Assembly (NCBI RefSeq): GCF_007846085.1
Contig: NZ_VOEJ01000007.1
Coordinates: 215,466-279,465 of the forward strand
Source: Mucilaginibacter pallidiroseus
Lineage (GTDB): Bacteria; Bacteroidota; Bacteroidia; Sphingobacteriales; Sphingobacteriaceae
Direction: 5' to 3'
DNA length: 64,000 bases
Position 1 is the first letter of the stretch; each line of letters opens with the position of its first letter. The position numbers were made by a program, and so were the translations under genes. Below the pieces are notes generated by a model. The model made no database searches. It saw only the letters and a program-made list of their open reading frames with translations, and had not been told where the DNA came from. Below, one piece after another: positions 43,306-52,615 of the stretch.

Positions 43306-46300
43306 TTAAGCCTGTAATTCAGTTTCGTTTGTGTTCCTTACTTTAGTTTGGTAACCGATACCTGGTTGTACGTTCAGTTCTTCCAATACGTAGTAAGTTC
43401 TTTCGCTCTTCAATGCTTTTGAAACTTCAGAGTTAGGATCGTTCCTGTTACCGAATATGATAGCGTTTGCAGAGCAGGTTTGCTGGCAGGCCATTTTAAC
43501 TTCACCGTCAGCAAGCGGACGTTTTTCTATTTTAGCTTTTAATTTACCGGCCTGTATACGCTGAACGCACATAGAGCATTTTTCCATAACACCACGGAAA
43601 CGTGTGGTTACATCAGGGTTTAATACCAGTTGAGTATGTTCGTTGTTCAGGTAGTTATCAAAACGTGAATCATTCCAGTAGTTGAACCAGTTAAAGCGAC
43701 GCACTTTGTAAGGACAGTTGTTTGCGCAGTAACGTGTACCAACGCAACGGTTGTATGCCATCTGGTTTAAGCCTTCGCTTGAGTGTACCGTTGCCAATAC
43801 CGGGCAAACAGTTTCGCAAGGGGCGTGGTCGCAATGCTGGCAAAGCATTGGCTGGTGTACTACGGTAACGTTATCAAAGTTTTCAAGCTCAGCTATCTCC
43901 TTTTCTTTGGTTACCATACCAGTTTTCTCGTCAGCTTCGGCCTTACCGTTCTGGGCAAAGCTGTAGTAACGGTCGATACGGATCCAGTGCATCTCGCGAC
44001 GACGGCCTACTTCTTCCTTACCTACAACCGGAATATTGTTTTCTGCATTACAAGCTACCACGCAGGCACCGCAACCGGTACAAGCATTAAGGTCGATAGC
44101 CATAACCCAGTCATAAACAGGGCGTGCATGCACTGCATCATTATTTGTAGCTTCCCAAAGGTCGTATTTCTCGTGCTCACCTTCATGACCGGCTGCTTTT
44201 TCAGGGTCTTTCAGGTATTCTTTTAAGGTTACTTCCTGTATTACGCTGCGACCCTCGTATGAGTGGTGCGTTTGCGTTTGTGAAAGCGGGAATATATCGC
44301 CTGTTTTCTCAACACTTGCAGCAGCAGTAGTTTGGAAAGTACCGTTACGGAAGCTGTAGAAAGGATATGCATTTTTACCAACGTTGTTACCAACTAAACC
44401 AGCCATTGTGCGGCCATAACCAACAGCTACCGATACGGTGCCTTGCGCCTGGCCTGGCTGTGATAATACCGGTAACTCAACGGTGTAACCGTTTGCAGTT
44501 ATTTTAACAACACCAAACTCGTCCAGGCCCATCTTTTTAACATCAGATGGCGACATAGCTGCGAAGTTGTCCCAGGTAACTTTAGATACCGGATCCGGCA
44601 ACTCCTGTAACCACGGGTTATTTGCCTTTTTACCATCGCGCATTGCAACGCTTTGGTAAACCTGCAATTGTACTTTACCACCTTCAGCAAGCTGGTTGCT
44701 GTGAGTAATTATTGTTTGGGTTACACCTGCAAGATCAAGGCTGAAAGTGTAGGTACCAGCTGCTACCGGTGCCGCTTTAATAAAGCCTGCCTGTAACAAG
44801 GTTTCCCAACCCGGCTGGCCGGCTAAGCCGCCTTTTGCCAATAAATTGGTGTTCCAGTTATTTCTAACGTATGTGTAGTAATCTTTAACCGCGTTGTCGC
44901 TCCAGATCAATAAGCTTTGCTCTGCCTGGCGGGTATTGTAAACCGGGTTAATGGTTGGCTGTAATATGGTGTAGTAACCTTCTACAGCGCTATCATCACC
45001 CCACGACTCAAGGTAGTGGTGGTTTGGTGCAACAACATTACACAAATCAGCTGTTTCATCAGCATGATCGCTGAATGATACACGCAAGGCAACTTTCTTA
45101 ACAGCTTCTTTAAACTCAGCAGCTTTGTAGAAATCATAAGCCGGGTTAGCATCTAAAAACAATACTGCACCAACTTCGCCGCGTTTGGCTTCGGCTATAA
45201 ACTCAACCAGTTCGGCATCATTACCGGCATACTGACGAGATGGATTATCAAGATCAATTGTAGTACCGTAGCTACCCAATAAAGAGTTGATAGCGTTAAC
45301 CAGCACTTGTGTAGCAACATCATTGCTGCCTGCTACTACTAACGCACGGCCTTTAGCAGCAACCAACTCCTTTGCTGCCAGCATCACCGCTTTATCAGCA
45401 TTAGCGTTCGACAGTTTTTTAGAGCCCGGTAATGTAGTACCAGAGATAGCATTGTAAAGGTTGATGATAGCTAAACCTTCGTCAGACGGTTTGATGGCGA
45501 TACGGGCATCGGCATTGGTACCGGTTAAGCTCATACCAGTTTCAAACTGAATGTGGCGCGACATCTTTTTAGCCTCAAGCGATGCCGAGTTCCTGTTTGA
45601 TACATACTGGCGGGTAAATTCCTCGCCAGAGATCCATGTACCAAGGAAATCTGCACCGAAGCTTACAATTACATCGGCTTTATCAAAGTTGTAGTGTGGT
45701 AATACGGCTTTACCAAAGCTGTTTTGATTGGCTTTGATGATACCTGTATATGATACTGCATCATAATTGGTATGCTTTGCAGTAGGATATTTTGTAATGA
45801 AATCAGCAATTACAGCTTGTGTTGACGGGCTGTGTACGGTTGAGCTGATGATGCGGATTTTTTTGCCTGCCGCTGCAACTGATGCCAGTTGGCCTTTAAC
45901 AAAGCTATCCACTTCGGCCCAGCCAGCATCGCTGCCGTTAAGTACAGGATCTTTGGTGCGGCCATTGTCATACAGGTCAAGCACTGAAGCCTGAGCTGAT
46001 GCACTTAAACCACCACGTGATAAAAGATCATTAGGGTTACCTTCAACCTTAATAGGACGACCTTCGCGGGTTTTAACCAAAATAGCGCTACCCTCGTAAG
46101 TAGATGAGTAGTAGTTGGCCACACCCGGAGTGATCTCCTCAGGCTTAATTAAGTATGGTATTGATTTGTGTACAGGCACTTTTTGGCAGGCTGCTAAAGT
46201 AACAGCACCTACACCAAAGCCAAGGGCCTTTAAAAAGTCGCGGCGAGGAGTTTTTGCTGACAAGCCACCACCGCTCAATACTTCTTCGATAGGTATTGGC

Positions 46301-46389
46301 TCGGCAAATTCGTGTTTATTCTTCTCAACAAATTCTGGCGTTTTGTTTAGCTCTTCTAAACCTTTCCAGTATTTTTTATTGCTATCCAT
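43306..46389 (-). CDS. actB: Alternative complex III subunit ActB (TAT-variant molybdopterin oxidoreductase-like with Fe-S domain)
   Basis: Large extracytoplasmic subunit, 1027 residues. The N-terminus has a variant Tat signal with RR at 49-50 (TPRRDFLKALGFGVG) followed by LAAC, a possible lipobox. Residues ~70-700 resemble molybdopterin oxidoreductases but, as in ACIII generally, without the usual cofactor-binding residues. Residues ~765-975 form a ferredoxin-type domain with four Cys clusters: CTGCGACVVAC, CQHCDHAPCETVCP, CVGTRYCANNCPYK and CSMCVQ. It transfers electrons from quinol to ActA. 40 bases after actA. Confidence 0.95.
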   Translation of the reverse strand: MDSNKKYWKGLEELNKTPEFVEKNKHEFAEPIPIEEVLSGGGLSAKTPRRDFLKALGFGVGAVTLAACQKVPVHKSIPYLIKPEEITPGVANYYSSTYEGSAILVKTREGRPIKVEGNPNDLLSRGGLSASAQASVLDLYDNGRTKDPVLNGSDAGWAEVDSFVKGQLASVAAAGKKIRIISSTVHSPSTQAVIADFITKYPTAKHTNYDAVSYTGIIKANQNSFGKAVLPHYNFDKADVIVSFGADFLGTWISGEEFTRQYVSNRNSASLEAKKMSRHIQFETGMSLTGTNADARIAIKPSDEGLAIINLYNAISGTTLPGSKKLSNANADKAVMLAAKELVAAKGRALVVAGSNDVATQVLVNAINSLLGSYGTTIDLDNPSRQYAGNDAELVEFIAEAKRGEVGAVLFLDANPAYDFYKAAEFKEAVKKVALRVSFSDHADETADLCNVVAPNHHYLESWGDDSAVEGYYTILQPTINPVYNTRQAEQSLLIWSDNAVKDYYTYVRNNWNTNLLAKGGLAGQPGWETLLQAGFIKAAPVAAGTYTFSLDLAGVTQTIITHSNQLAEGGKVQLQVYQSVAMRDGKKANNPWLQELPDPVSKVTWDNFAAMSPSDVKKMGLDEFGVVKITANGYTVELPVLSQPGQAQGTVSVAVGYGRTMAGLVGNNVGKNAYPFYSFRNGTFQTTAAASVEKTGDIFPLSQTQTHHSYEGRSVIQEVTLKEYLKDPEKAAGHEGEHEKYDLWEATNNDAVHARPVYDWVMAIDLNACTGCGACVVACNAENNIPVVGKEEVGRRREMHWIRIDRYYSFAQNGKAEADEKTGMVTKEKEIAELENFDNVTVVHQPMLCQHCDHAPCETVCPVLATVHSSEGLNQMAYNRCVGTRYCANNCPYKVRRFNWFNYWNDSRFDNYLNNEHTQLVLNPDVTTRFRGVMEKCSMCVQRIQAGKLKAKIEKRPLADGEVKMACQQTCSANAIIFGNRNDPNSEVSKALKSERTYYVLEELNVQPGIGYQTKVRNTNETELQA

Positions 46390-46429
46390 TTACGTTATAT
46401 AAACTGTAATGCTACGTTTTAAATAGTTA

Positions 46430-47713
46430 TTAATAATGGCACTTGGCGCACTCAATACCGCCCAATACTGCTGCAGTAACTTTTTCACCTTTTTTGATCT
46501 TGTCATGCGCTGCAAGTACCTGATCATAGTAAGCGTTACCTTTAGCGTTAACTTCGGTGCGGCGGTGGCACTGTATACACCATTTCATGGTAAGCGGTGA
46601 GTATTGGTATACTTCCTGCATTTCCTGAACCTGACCGTGACATTTCTGGCACTCCAGTTTGGCAACAGTTACGTGTTGTGAGTGGTTAAAGTAAGCCAGA
46701 TCCGGCAGGTTGTGCACACGCACCCACTGCATTGGCTTAGCTTTAGTGCTATCATATTTTTGAGTTTGCGGATCGTAACCCAAAGCATTGTATATTTTCT
46801 GAATCTCAGGCGACTCAGTTTTAACAGCTTTGTGGCAGTTCATACAAACGTTTAATGACGGAATTGAAGCGTTTTTAGATTTAAACGCACCGCTATGGCA
46901 ATACTGGCACTCCAGCTTCATTACACCTGCGTGCAATTTGTGTGAGTACTTAATTGGCTGTACAGGCTGGTAACCGCTGTGAACGTTGGTGTTCCACATG
47001 GTAACCCAGCTCCAGCTGCCCATTGCAATGGTACCGCAAAGCACCACGAAGAAAACAAGCTTTTTGTTTTTGGCTAGTTTTTTAACAGTAGCTAAACGAT
47101 CAACTGATGCTTTCTCGTCGGCAGTTTCCTCTTCTTCGTCAACCAATAAACCTTTGCTGCGCAGCAACAAACGCTCAAGCGTTGCAATTACCTTGTTTAA
47201 AACCAGTATAACGATGAAAGCAATAACGATAACGCCTAACAAGCCCCAGATAACAAGGCTGCTTGGGCCTTTATCTTCTGCTGCTGCACCGCCGCCATTA
47301 GCGCCGCCACCTTTGGTTTTTTCCTCCTGGAGTTTTTTCCACTCGGTACGGGCGTAGGTAATAACGTTGGCCACATCTGCATCGCTAAGCTCTGCAAACA
47401 CGGTCATACCAGCCTGGTTGTACTCGTTATAGATTTTTAATGCCTTTGGATTTTTGGCAGCGATCAATGCCTGGTTGTTCTGGATCCATTTGGTCAGATA
47501 AGCATCGTCTGTTTCTTCAGTAATCTGCGGGCCTAAGGCAGGGCCAACCATACGGGTGTCAATTTTGTGACACGCTGTACACTTGGCTTTGAAAATGGCT
47601 TCGCCTTTCGCCGGATCACCTTCTGCATGGGCATTTATACCCAGAGAAGCTAAGCCTGCAACCAGTAAAACCGACCTTGTAAATCGTTTAAGAATCAATG
47701 AGATATTTCTCAT
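46430..47713 (-). CDS. actA: Alternative complex III subunit ActA, multiheme cytochrome c (six CxxCH)
   Basis: First gene of the operon; 427 residues. N-terminal signal, then a monoheme domain (~33-135) with CTACH at 45-49 and a GMTVFAEL Met region, a Gly/Ala-rich linker, a membrane helix (~150-172), a charged stretch, a second helix (~225-245), and a pentaheme region with CQYCH, CMNCH, CQKCH, CIQCH and CAKCH (the last near the C-terminus). Six heme sites in total, one more than the pentaheme core of ActA. The extra domain on a flexible linker could carry electrons to CuA of the oxidase. Confidence 0.94.
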   Translation of the reverse strand: MRNISLILKRFTRSVLLVAGLASLGINAHAEGDPAKGEAIFKAKCTACHKIDTRMVGPALGPQITEETDDAYLTKWIQNNQALIAAKNPKALKIYNEYNQAGMTVFAELSDADVANVITYARTEWKKLQEEKTKGGGANGGGAAAEDKGPSSLVIWGLLGVIVIAFIVILVLNKVIATLERLLLRSKGLLVDEEEETADEKASVDRLATVKKLAKNKKLVFFVVLCGTIAMGSWSWVTMWNTNVHSGYQPVQPIKYSHKLHAGVMKLECQYCHSGAFKSKNASIPSLNVCMNCHKAVKTESPEIQKIYNALGYDPQTQKYDSTKAKPMQWVRVHNLPDLAYFNHSQHVTVAKLECQKCHGQVQEMQEVYQYSPLTMKWCIQCHRRTEVNAKGNAYYDQVLAAHDKIKKGEKVTAAVLGGIECAKCHY

Positions 47714-47797
47714 AAAGTGTATTTATGCTAAATAATTTTGTATTTTAAATGTGTTAAACATACACATACGTGTAGGCTGTAGCCACTTTTTCAGGCA

Positions 47798-47831
47798 CAA
47801 AAGTATAATTTATTACAGTATCGCTGACAAA
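47798..47831 (-). promoter_or_regulatory. Promoter for actA (ACIII-aa3 operon)
   Basis: The minus strand reads TTTG (47828-47831), 22 bases, then TACTTTTG (47798-47805), the Bacteroidota -33/-7 pattern with a slightly long spacer. It leaves a leader of about 80 bases. Confidence 0.5.
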
Positions 47832-48051
47832 TTAGTGACACGAAACTCTAATTTATAATCGTTCTAAATTGTTTAGAAATTTGCTTTTTTCAGCTATAAA
47901 ATGGCATTAGGTACCATGGGTGAGTCTTTTTAAAAACGCCTCTTTTGTGAGATAGTTTTCAAAGGTAAATTATTGTTTTAATATTCAACTCAATAGCGCC
48001 GATTGTGGAAAACTCTTTACTTCCGGATAGACAAATGTGACTATTCAATAA

Positions 48052-48083
48052 AAACGCCCGCAAACATTCGTGAGCGGGCGTTT
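48052..48083 (-). terminator. Terminator of the deoxyhypusine synthase-like gene
   Basis: AAACGCCCGC (48052-48061) pairs with 48074-48083; the minus strand continues in a T run. 20 bases past the stop. Confidence 0.9.
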
Positions 48084-48102
48084 CATAGTATCACAATTAC
48101 CG

Positions 48103-49083
48103 TTATTGCTTAAGCAACCAGGCAAATATCAGTGGTGCCACAATGGTAGCATCGCTTTCTACAATAAATTTGGGGGTGTTTACATCAAGCTTGCCCCATG
48201 TAATTTTCTCGTTTGGAACCGCGCCCGAGTATGAACCGTATGACGTGGTCGAGTCAGATATCTGGCAGAAATAGCTCCAGAAGGGAATGTTTTCCATCTC
48301 CATATCCTGGTATAGCATCGGCACCACACAGATAGGGAAATCGCCGGCAATACCGCCACCTATCTGGAAGAAACCAATCCCTTTACCTTCCGAATTTTTT
48401 ACGTACCAGTCGGCCAGCCATGCCATGTACTCAATACCGCTTTTCATGGTGGTGGCTTTAATGTGGTTTTTGATAACGTATGAAGCAAAAATGTTACCCA
48501 TGGTTGAGTCTTCCCATCCCGGTACCACAATTGGCAGGTTGCGCTCGGCAGCGGCCAGCATCCATGAATTTTTTGGGTCTATCTCGTAGTATTGCTCCAA
48601 CTCGCCGCTTAGCAATATCTTGTACATGTACTCGTGCGGAAAATAACGCTCGCCTGCATCATCAGCATCTTTCCATATTTTGTGGATATGTTTTTGTAAA
48701 CGGCGAAAAGCCTCTTCTTCAGGGATACACGTATCAGTTACGCGGTTGTAGTGGTTCTCCAACAAATCCCACTCATCCTGCGGACTTAGATCACGGTAGT
48801 TAGGTACGCGTTTGTAGTGCGAGTGTGCTACAAGGTTCATGATATCCTCTTCCAGGTTGGCACCTGTACATGATATAATATCAATTTTACCCTGACGTAT
48901 CATTTCGGCAAGTGATATGCCCAGCTCGGCAGTGCTCATGGCACCGGCAAGCGTAACCATCATTTTACCACCTTCGGTTAAGTGGGTTTCGTAACCTTTT
49001 GCTGCATCCATTAACGCAGCGGCGTTAAAGTGCAGGTAGTTTTTCTCGATAAACTGAGATATAGGGCCTCTTTCTGTACTCAT
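48103..49083 (-). CDS. Deoxyhypusine synthase-family protein
   Basis: Cytoplasmic NAD-dependent fold of the deoxyhypusine synthase family, 326 residues. Visible: MVTLAGAMSTAELGISLAEMI (residues ~42-62), CTGANLEEDIMN near 75-86, and GGGIAGDFPICVVPML late in the chain. The catalytic lysine of true DHS sits in a motif before HGGG-like residues; the equivalent region here is SYGSYSGAVPNEKITWGKL, which has Lys but a different setting. Bacteria lack eIF5A, and family members are often homospermidine synthase-like or uncharacterised; polyamine chemistry is the best guess. Monocistronic. Confidence 0.88.
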   Translation of the reverse strand: MSTERGPISQFIEKNYLHFNAAALMDAAKGYETHLTEGGKMMVTLAGAMSTAELGISLAEMIRQGKIDIISCTGANLEEDIMNLVAHSHYKRVPNYRDLSPQDEWDLLENHYNRVTDTCIPEEEAFRRLQKHIHKIWKDADDAGERYFPHEYMYKILLSGELEQYYEIDPKNSWMLAAAERNLPIVVPGWEDSTMGNIFASYVIKNHIKATTMKSGIEYMAWLADWYVKNSEGKGIGFFQIGGGIAGDFPICVVPMLYQDMEMENIPFWSYFCQISDSTTSYGSYSGAVPNEKITWGKLDVNTPKFIVESDATIVAPLIFAWLLKQ

Positions 49084-49105
49084 TTTTTATGCTGTAATTA
49101 TTTTG

Positions 49106-49113
49106 CAAAAGTA
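49106..49113 (-). promoter_or_regulatory. -7 box of the deoxyhypusine synthase-like gene
   Basis: The minus strand reads TACTTTTG 23 bases upstream of the ATG; a TTTG at 49131-49134 is 17 bases further out. Confidence 0.45.
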
Positions 49114-49173
49114 GGCATTTTAGGCACATCCAAATTTTAAATTCAAAATTCGGCAAAACAAGGGGTTAACATT

Positions 49174-49181
49174 TACCTTTG
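49174..49181 (+). promoter_or_regulatory. -7 box of the outer-membrane barrel gene
   Basis: TACCTTTG, an exact TAnnTTTG, 17 bases before the ATG at 49199; no clear -33. Confidence 0.4.
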
Positions 49182-49198
49182 CCCGCATTGCTGCACTC

Positions 49199-50332
49199 AT
49201 GAAAAAGATATTTGTACTATTACTTATTTGCGCCCTTATTGAACCTGCAAGCGCCCAGCGCTGGATACCCAAGTTTGTACGTAAAATGCTGTTCGAGAAA
49301 GACAGCAGCAAACACGCAAGCTTTGCCTTGCTGCCCGTTTTAAGTTCGGCACCGGAAACCGGTTTGGAAATAGGTGGTTCGGGTCTTTATTCGTTTTATA
49401 CTGATACGCTTACACCGGGGCAGCGTGTATCAAACATATTTGCATACGGTACCATTACAACCAAAGGCCAGAACAGGCTTAACCTAAGCACCAATTACTG
49501 GACACCGCAAAACAAGTATCATATAACGGCGGGCATCAATTACATAAACTTTCCGTTTGATTTTTATGGGATAGGAAACAACACAAACAAAGCTGATGCC
49601 GACCGTCTTGGCCAAAAGCGGCTGCGCCTTACGCTAACCGGCGAAAAGCGCATTGGCAGCAATATTTACGTGGGCTTTGTTGCAGGCGGCTTCCACTACG
49701 CTTTTGATGATAAAGTAACCGACGGCATTTACGAAACCGACCCTTCAATTGAAGGCCGGATTGGCGGCACAACCATCTACCTTGGGCCAAGCTTTATTTT
49801 TGATAACCGGAACAACAACACCTACACCACCAAGGGATTAATATTTAACGCATCCTTCCAGGCGCTAAAGGGTATTGGGCGCAACAGCAGCTACAACGGT
49901 GGCTTTTTTGATATTGAGTATGCCCAGTTCTTTAGCCTGGCCAAACGATTGGTGTTGGGCGTAAACGCGCAAAGCCAGAATCTTACCGGCAGCCAGTCGC
50001 CGTTTTATTTTTTACCTGCCATGGGTAATGATGAAATTATGCGCGGATATTACAATGGCCGTTTCCGCGACCGTAACCTGTTGGTGGCCCAAACAGAACT
50101 ACGCTACCGCCTTAGCGACCGGATTGGCATTGTAGGGTTTGTTGGCACAGGCGAGGTTTTTAAAGACTCGTTTAGCTTCGTGCAATTAAAACCAAACTAT
50201 GGTGGCGGCATGCGCTATTTCTTCGACATTGAGAAGGGCCTCAGCATCCGTGCTGATTACGGCGTTGGCCAGCAGCGCCCCGGCGAAAGCAGGCAAAGCG
50301 GTTTTTACGTAGGATTGGGAGAAGCGTTTTAA
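49199..50332 (+). CDS. BamA/TamA-family outer-membrane beta-barrel protein (barrel only)
   Basis: Exported 16-stranded surface-antigen (D15/Bac_surface_Ag) barrel, 377 residues. Signal peptide MKKIFVLLLICALIEPASA, then directly the barrel: SSAPETGLEIGGSGLYSF, FIFDNRNNNTYTTKG, strand 12-like RGYYNGRFRDRNLL (the (V/I)RG(Y/F) hairpin that docks in the barrel) and RADYGVGQQRPGES near the C-terminus. No POTRA repeats, so it is not BamA itself; it may be an effector-type or patatin-less family member. Monocistronic. Confidence 0.88.
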   Translation: MKKIFVLLLICALIEPASAQRWIPKFVRKMLFEKDSSKHASFALLPVLSSAPETGLEIGGSGLYSFYTDTLTPGQRVSNIFAYGTITTKGQNRLNLSTNYWTPQNKYHITAGINYINFPFDFYGIGNNTNKADADRLGQKRLRLTLTGEKRIGSNIYVGFVAGGFHYAFDDKVTDGIYETDPSIEGRIGGTTIYLGPSFIFDNRNNNTYTTKGLIFNASFQALKGIGRNSSYNGGFFDIEYAQFFSLAKRLVLGVNAQSQNLTGSQSPFYFLPAMGNDEIMRGYYNGRFRDRNLLVAQTELRYRLSDRIGIVGFVGTGEVFKDSFSFVQLKPNYGGGMRYFFDIEKGLSIRADYGVGQQRPGESRQSGFYVGLGEAF

Positions 50333-50362
50333 TAGATGTGCAGATTATAAATGTGCAGGATC

Positions 50363-50857
50363 TTAGGACTCATCTTGATTTATAACAAAACCTTGTTTTA
50401 TAAGGCCATAAATAATCTTTTTTTCGAAAACTGATAGCAATTCATACATCCCATCTGCTTTTATTCCATATCCGCCAAGCTTACTTGCCCAGTCATTTGC
50501 CATTATGAGAGCCAATTTAGTTTGAGTGTCATTACTCTCATATTTAATATTGTATTCTATAGAACGCTTAGCGCTTGTAATAATAATGGTCATATGCATT
50601 GCAAAACCATTATCCTTGGAACCAACTGTATCTGTAATTTTATAAGTTATATTTTTTTCGGTCTTGGATATTTTATCTATCCCTGCTTCAAACTCACTTA
50701 CCCTTCCTGAACAATTGTAAACTCGAATTGGCGGAAAAGTATCACTTATGCCTACAACAAAATATATAGCTACATAACAAAAAATTCCCACCAAACATAT
50801 GCAAGCAATAATTACAAAGGCTGTAAGAAACCTATCGTTAGATTTTTTTACGAGCAT
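50363..50857 (-). CDS. Hypothetical single-pass membrane protein (164 aa)
   Basis: Not recognised. A short basic N-terminus (MLVKKSNDRF) and one strong helix (~11-34, FVIIACICLVGIFCYVAIYFVV), then a soluble extracytoplasmic domain of mixed alpha/beta (~45-164) with no known motif. Codons are more AT-rich than in adjacent genes, and the gene lies between well-conserved ones, so it may be a lineage-specific or acquired gene. 14 bases upstream of the methyltransferase stop side, same strand. Confidence 0.65.
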   Translation of the reverse strand: MLVKKSNDRFLTAFVIIACICLVGIFCYVAIYFVVGISDTFPPIRVYNCSGRVSEFEAGIDKISKTEKNITYKITDTVGSKDNGFAMHMTIIITSAKRSIEYNIKYESNDTQTKLALIMANDWASKLGGYGIKADGMYELLSVFEKKIIYGLIKQGFVINQDES

Positions 50858-50871
50858 ATCTCCATATTTAC

Positions 50872-51657
50872 CTACACCCTTATCTTAAAATGCTCTTTAA
50901 CCTGCCCGGTTTTGAAAAATACAAGGCCTATCCAAAACAGGTCGACAGTTACAGTTACCTGCGGATGGGCTTTTATCTGTTCCCAGGCTTGTTTCATGCC
51001 GTCGCTCCAGTAAATATCATCAAAGATCAGCATGGTGTTTTCATGCACCTTTGGCAGGCACCATTCAAAGTATTTTAAAGTTGCATCGCGTTGGTGATTA
51101 CCGTCGATATATACAAAGTCCAGCTGATCTAATTCACTAATAACACCCGGCAGGGTATCATCAAAATTACCGACAACCTGCTTTATACCATTTGCCCCTG
51201 CACGGTCAAAAACTTCGCCGGCTACTCCCGCAGTTGCGGGGCATCCTTCAAGCGTATATACTTTTGCGGCAGGCGCTGCGTTTTGTAAATACAGCGTTGT
51301 AATGCCCAGGCAGGTGCCCAGCTCAATAATATTATTAGGTTTGGCAAATGCAGCAAGCCTGTAAAGCAATTTGGCCAGCTTTGGCGGTTTAAGCGCGTTT
51401 ACCGTTATCTGGCTTACCTTTTTTTGTTTGTTATTGTTAACATGCGAACCTGCACCCAAGTCGGTCACGGTAATGGTTCTGTCGTCACCAAGTAACTTGC
51501 CGCGCTCGGCTTCTACGGGCGCATAAGCAGGTTTATCGCTTTTATCGTATATAACTTCATCAACCAGGCGGTAAACAAAGGGCGAGTGTAAACCATGACG
51601 GTTTTTTGACGTGAACCTGTGAAACAGAAAATCCTTGGCAAGCGTTAAATTTAACAT
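50872..51657 (-). CDS. Class I SAM-dependent methyltransferase
   Basis: Rossmann-fold methyltransferase resembling the O-methyltransferase family, 261 residues. SAM motif I is IIELGTCLGITTLYL (~112-126), then the acidic loop VYTLEGCP after strand 2, DFVYIDGNHQ (~180-189) and the late IFDDIYWSDGM. The first ~90 residues (FHRFTSKNRHGLHSPFVYRL) form a family-specific lead domain. Substrate unknown. ATG start is close to the divergent SirB1-like gene (40-base gap). Confidence 0.88.
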   Translation of the reverse strand: MLNLTLAKDFLFHRFTSKNRHGLHSPFVYRLVDEVIYDKSDKPAYAPVEAERGKLLGDDRTITVTDLGAGSHVNNNKQKKVSQITVNALKPPKLAKLLYRLAAFAKPNNIIELGTCLGITTLYLQNAAPAAKVYTLEGCPATAGVAGEVFDRAGANGIKQVVGNFDDTLPGVISELDQLDFVYIDGNHQRDATLKYFEWCLPKVHENTMLIFDDIYWSDGMKQAWEQIKAHPQVTVTVDLFWIGLVFFKTGQVKEHFKIRV

Positions 51658-51697
51658 CGCTGTAAAAGTATTAAAACGTTTAGTATTTTAGTATAAC

Positions 51698-52573
51698 ATG
51701 ATAAATCCAACAGAAGTAAATTCCCTCATAAAATTGCTGGACGACCCGGACAGTGAGATATTTAGCCATGTGCACGAAAAGCTTTTATCATATGGCCCCG
51801 AGGCTATTCACTACCTGGAGTCGGCTTTTGAAGAAGCTTTCGATCCCATACAGCAGGAACGTATAGCCAACCTTGTACACGAAATTCAATTTGGCACACT
51901 TAAGAACGATTTAAAGCTTTGGTACCAAAGCGGTGCATTTGATTTGCTGCAAGGCATTTTGATTGTTAATCGATACCAGTATCCAGATCTTGACGAGCAG
52001 AAGGTTATAAACCAGATTGAGGCCATAAAACGCGACATATGGTTGCAGATGATGAACGAGGCCAGCCCCGTTGAGCAGGTGAAATTAATAAATCACGTTT
52101 TTTATAGCATACATGGTTTTAGCGGCAATACCAGCAACCATCGCGACCCGCAAAACAGCTATATAAGCCAGGTACTGGAAAGTAAAAAGGGAAACCAGAT
52201 TTCCTTAGCTATCATATATTCTATTATTGCGCAAAAACTGGATGTGCCTGTTTTTGGCGTAAATCTGCCGCAGCACTTCATACTGGCCTATCTTGATGAA
52301 AGCCGCGAAACTGAGTTTGAGGGCGGCGTACTTTTTTACATCAATGCGTTTAACAAGGGTTTTATCTTCGGCCGCAGGGACGTGGATATGTTTTTAAAGC
52401 AACTTAATTTAAAGTTCGATAAGCAGTTTTACGAGCCCTGCTCAAATGCTGACATCATTAAACGCGTGTTGCGCAACCTGATCAGCGCTTACGAGCATTT
52501 AGGATCATCAGAAAAGGTTGACGAACTGAATGAGTTGTTGGGCATATTTGAGCCGGGAGAGCAGGAGAATTAA
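51698..52573 (+). CDS. SirB1/transglutaminase-like protein
   Basis: Cytoplasmic protein of the SirB1 family (transglutaminase-like core), 291 residues. The central domain includes NHVFYSIHGFSGN, KKGNQISLAIIYSIIAQKL and VFGVNLPQHFILAYLD, with the His-containing LPQHF motif. The catalytic Cys of true transglutaminases is not in the expected place (KGNQISLAII has none), so peptidase activity is unlikely. Leading ~85 residues are HEAT-like helices. Role unknown. Confidence 0.85.
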   Translation: MINPTEVNSLIKLLDDPDSEIFSHVHEKLLSYGPEAIHYLESAFEEAFDPIQQERIANLVHEIQFGTLKNDLKLWYQSGAFDLLQGILIVNRYQYPDLDEQKVINQIEAIKRDIWLQMMNEASPVEQVKLINHVFYSIHGFSGNTSNHRDPQNSYISQVLESKKGNQISLAIIYSIIAQKLDVPVFGVNLPQHFILAYLDESRETEFEGGVLFYINAFNKGFIFGRRDVDMFLKQLNLKFDKQFYEPCSNADIIKRVLRNLISAYEHLGSSEKVDELNELLGIFEPGEQEN

Positions 52574-52615
52574 TGTATTGCAAGTCAATATCTTGCAGAT
52601 GTAACACTTGCCTGA

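Larger units (their letters stand above)
47714..48102. other. Promoter region of the ACIII-aa3 operon
   Basis: 389 bases without a gene. It carries the operon promoter (see 47798-47831) and, at its far end, the terminator of the deoxyhypusine synthase-like gene. Otherwise AT-rich; I see no palindrome strong enough for a known FNR-type operator. Confidence 0.5.
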
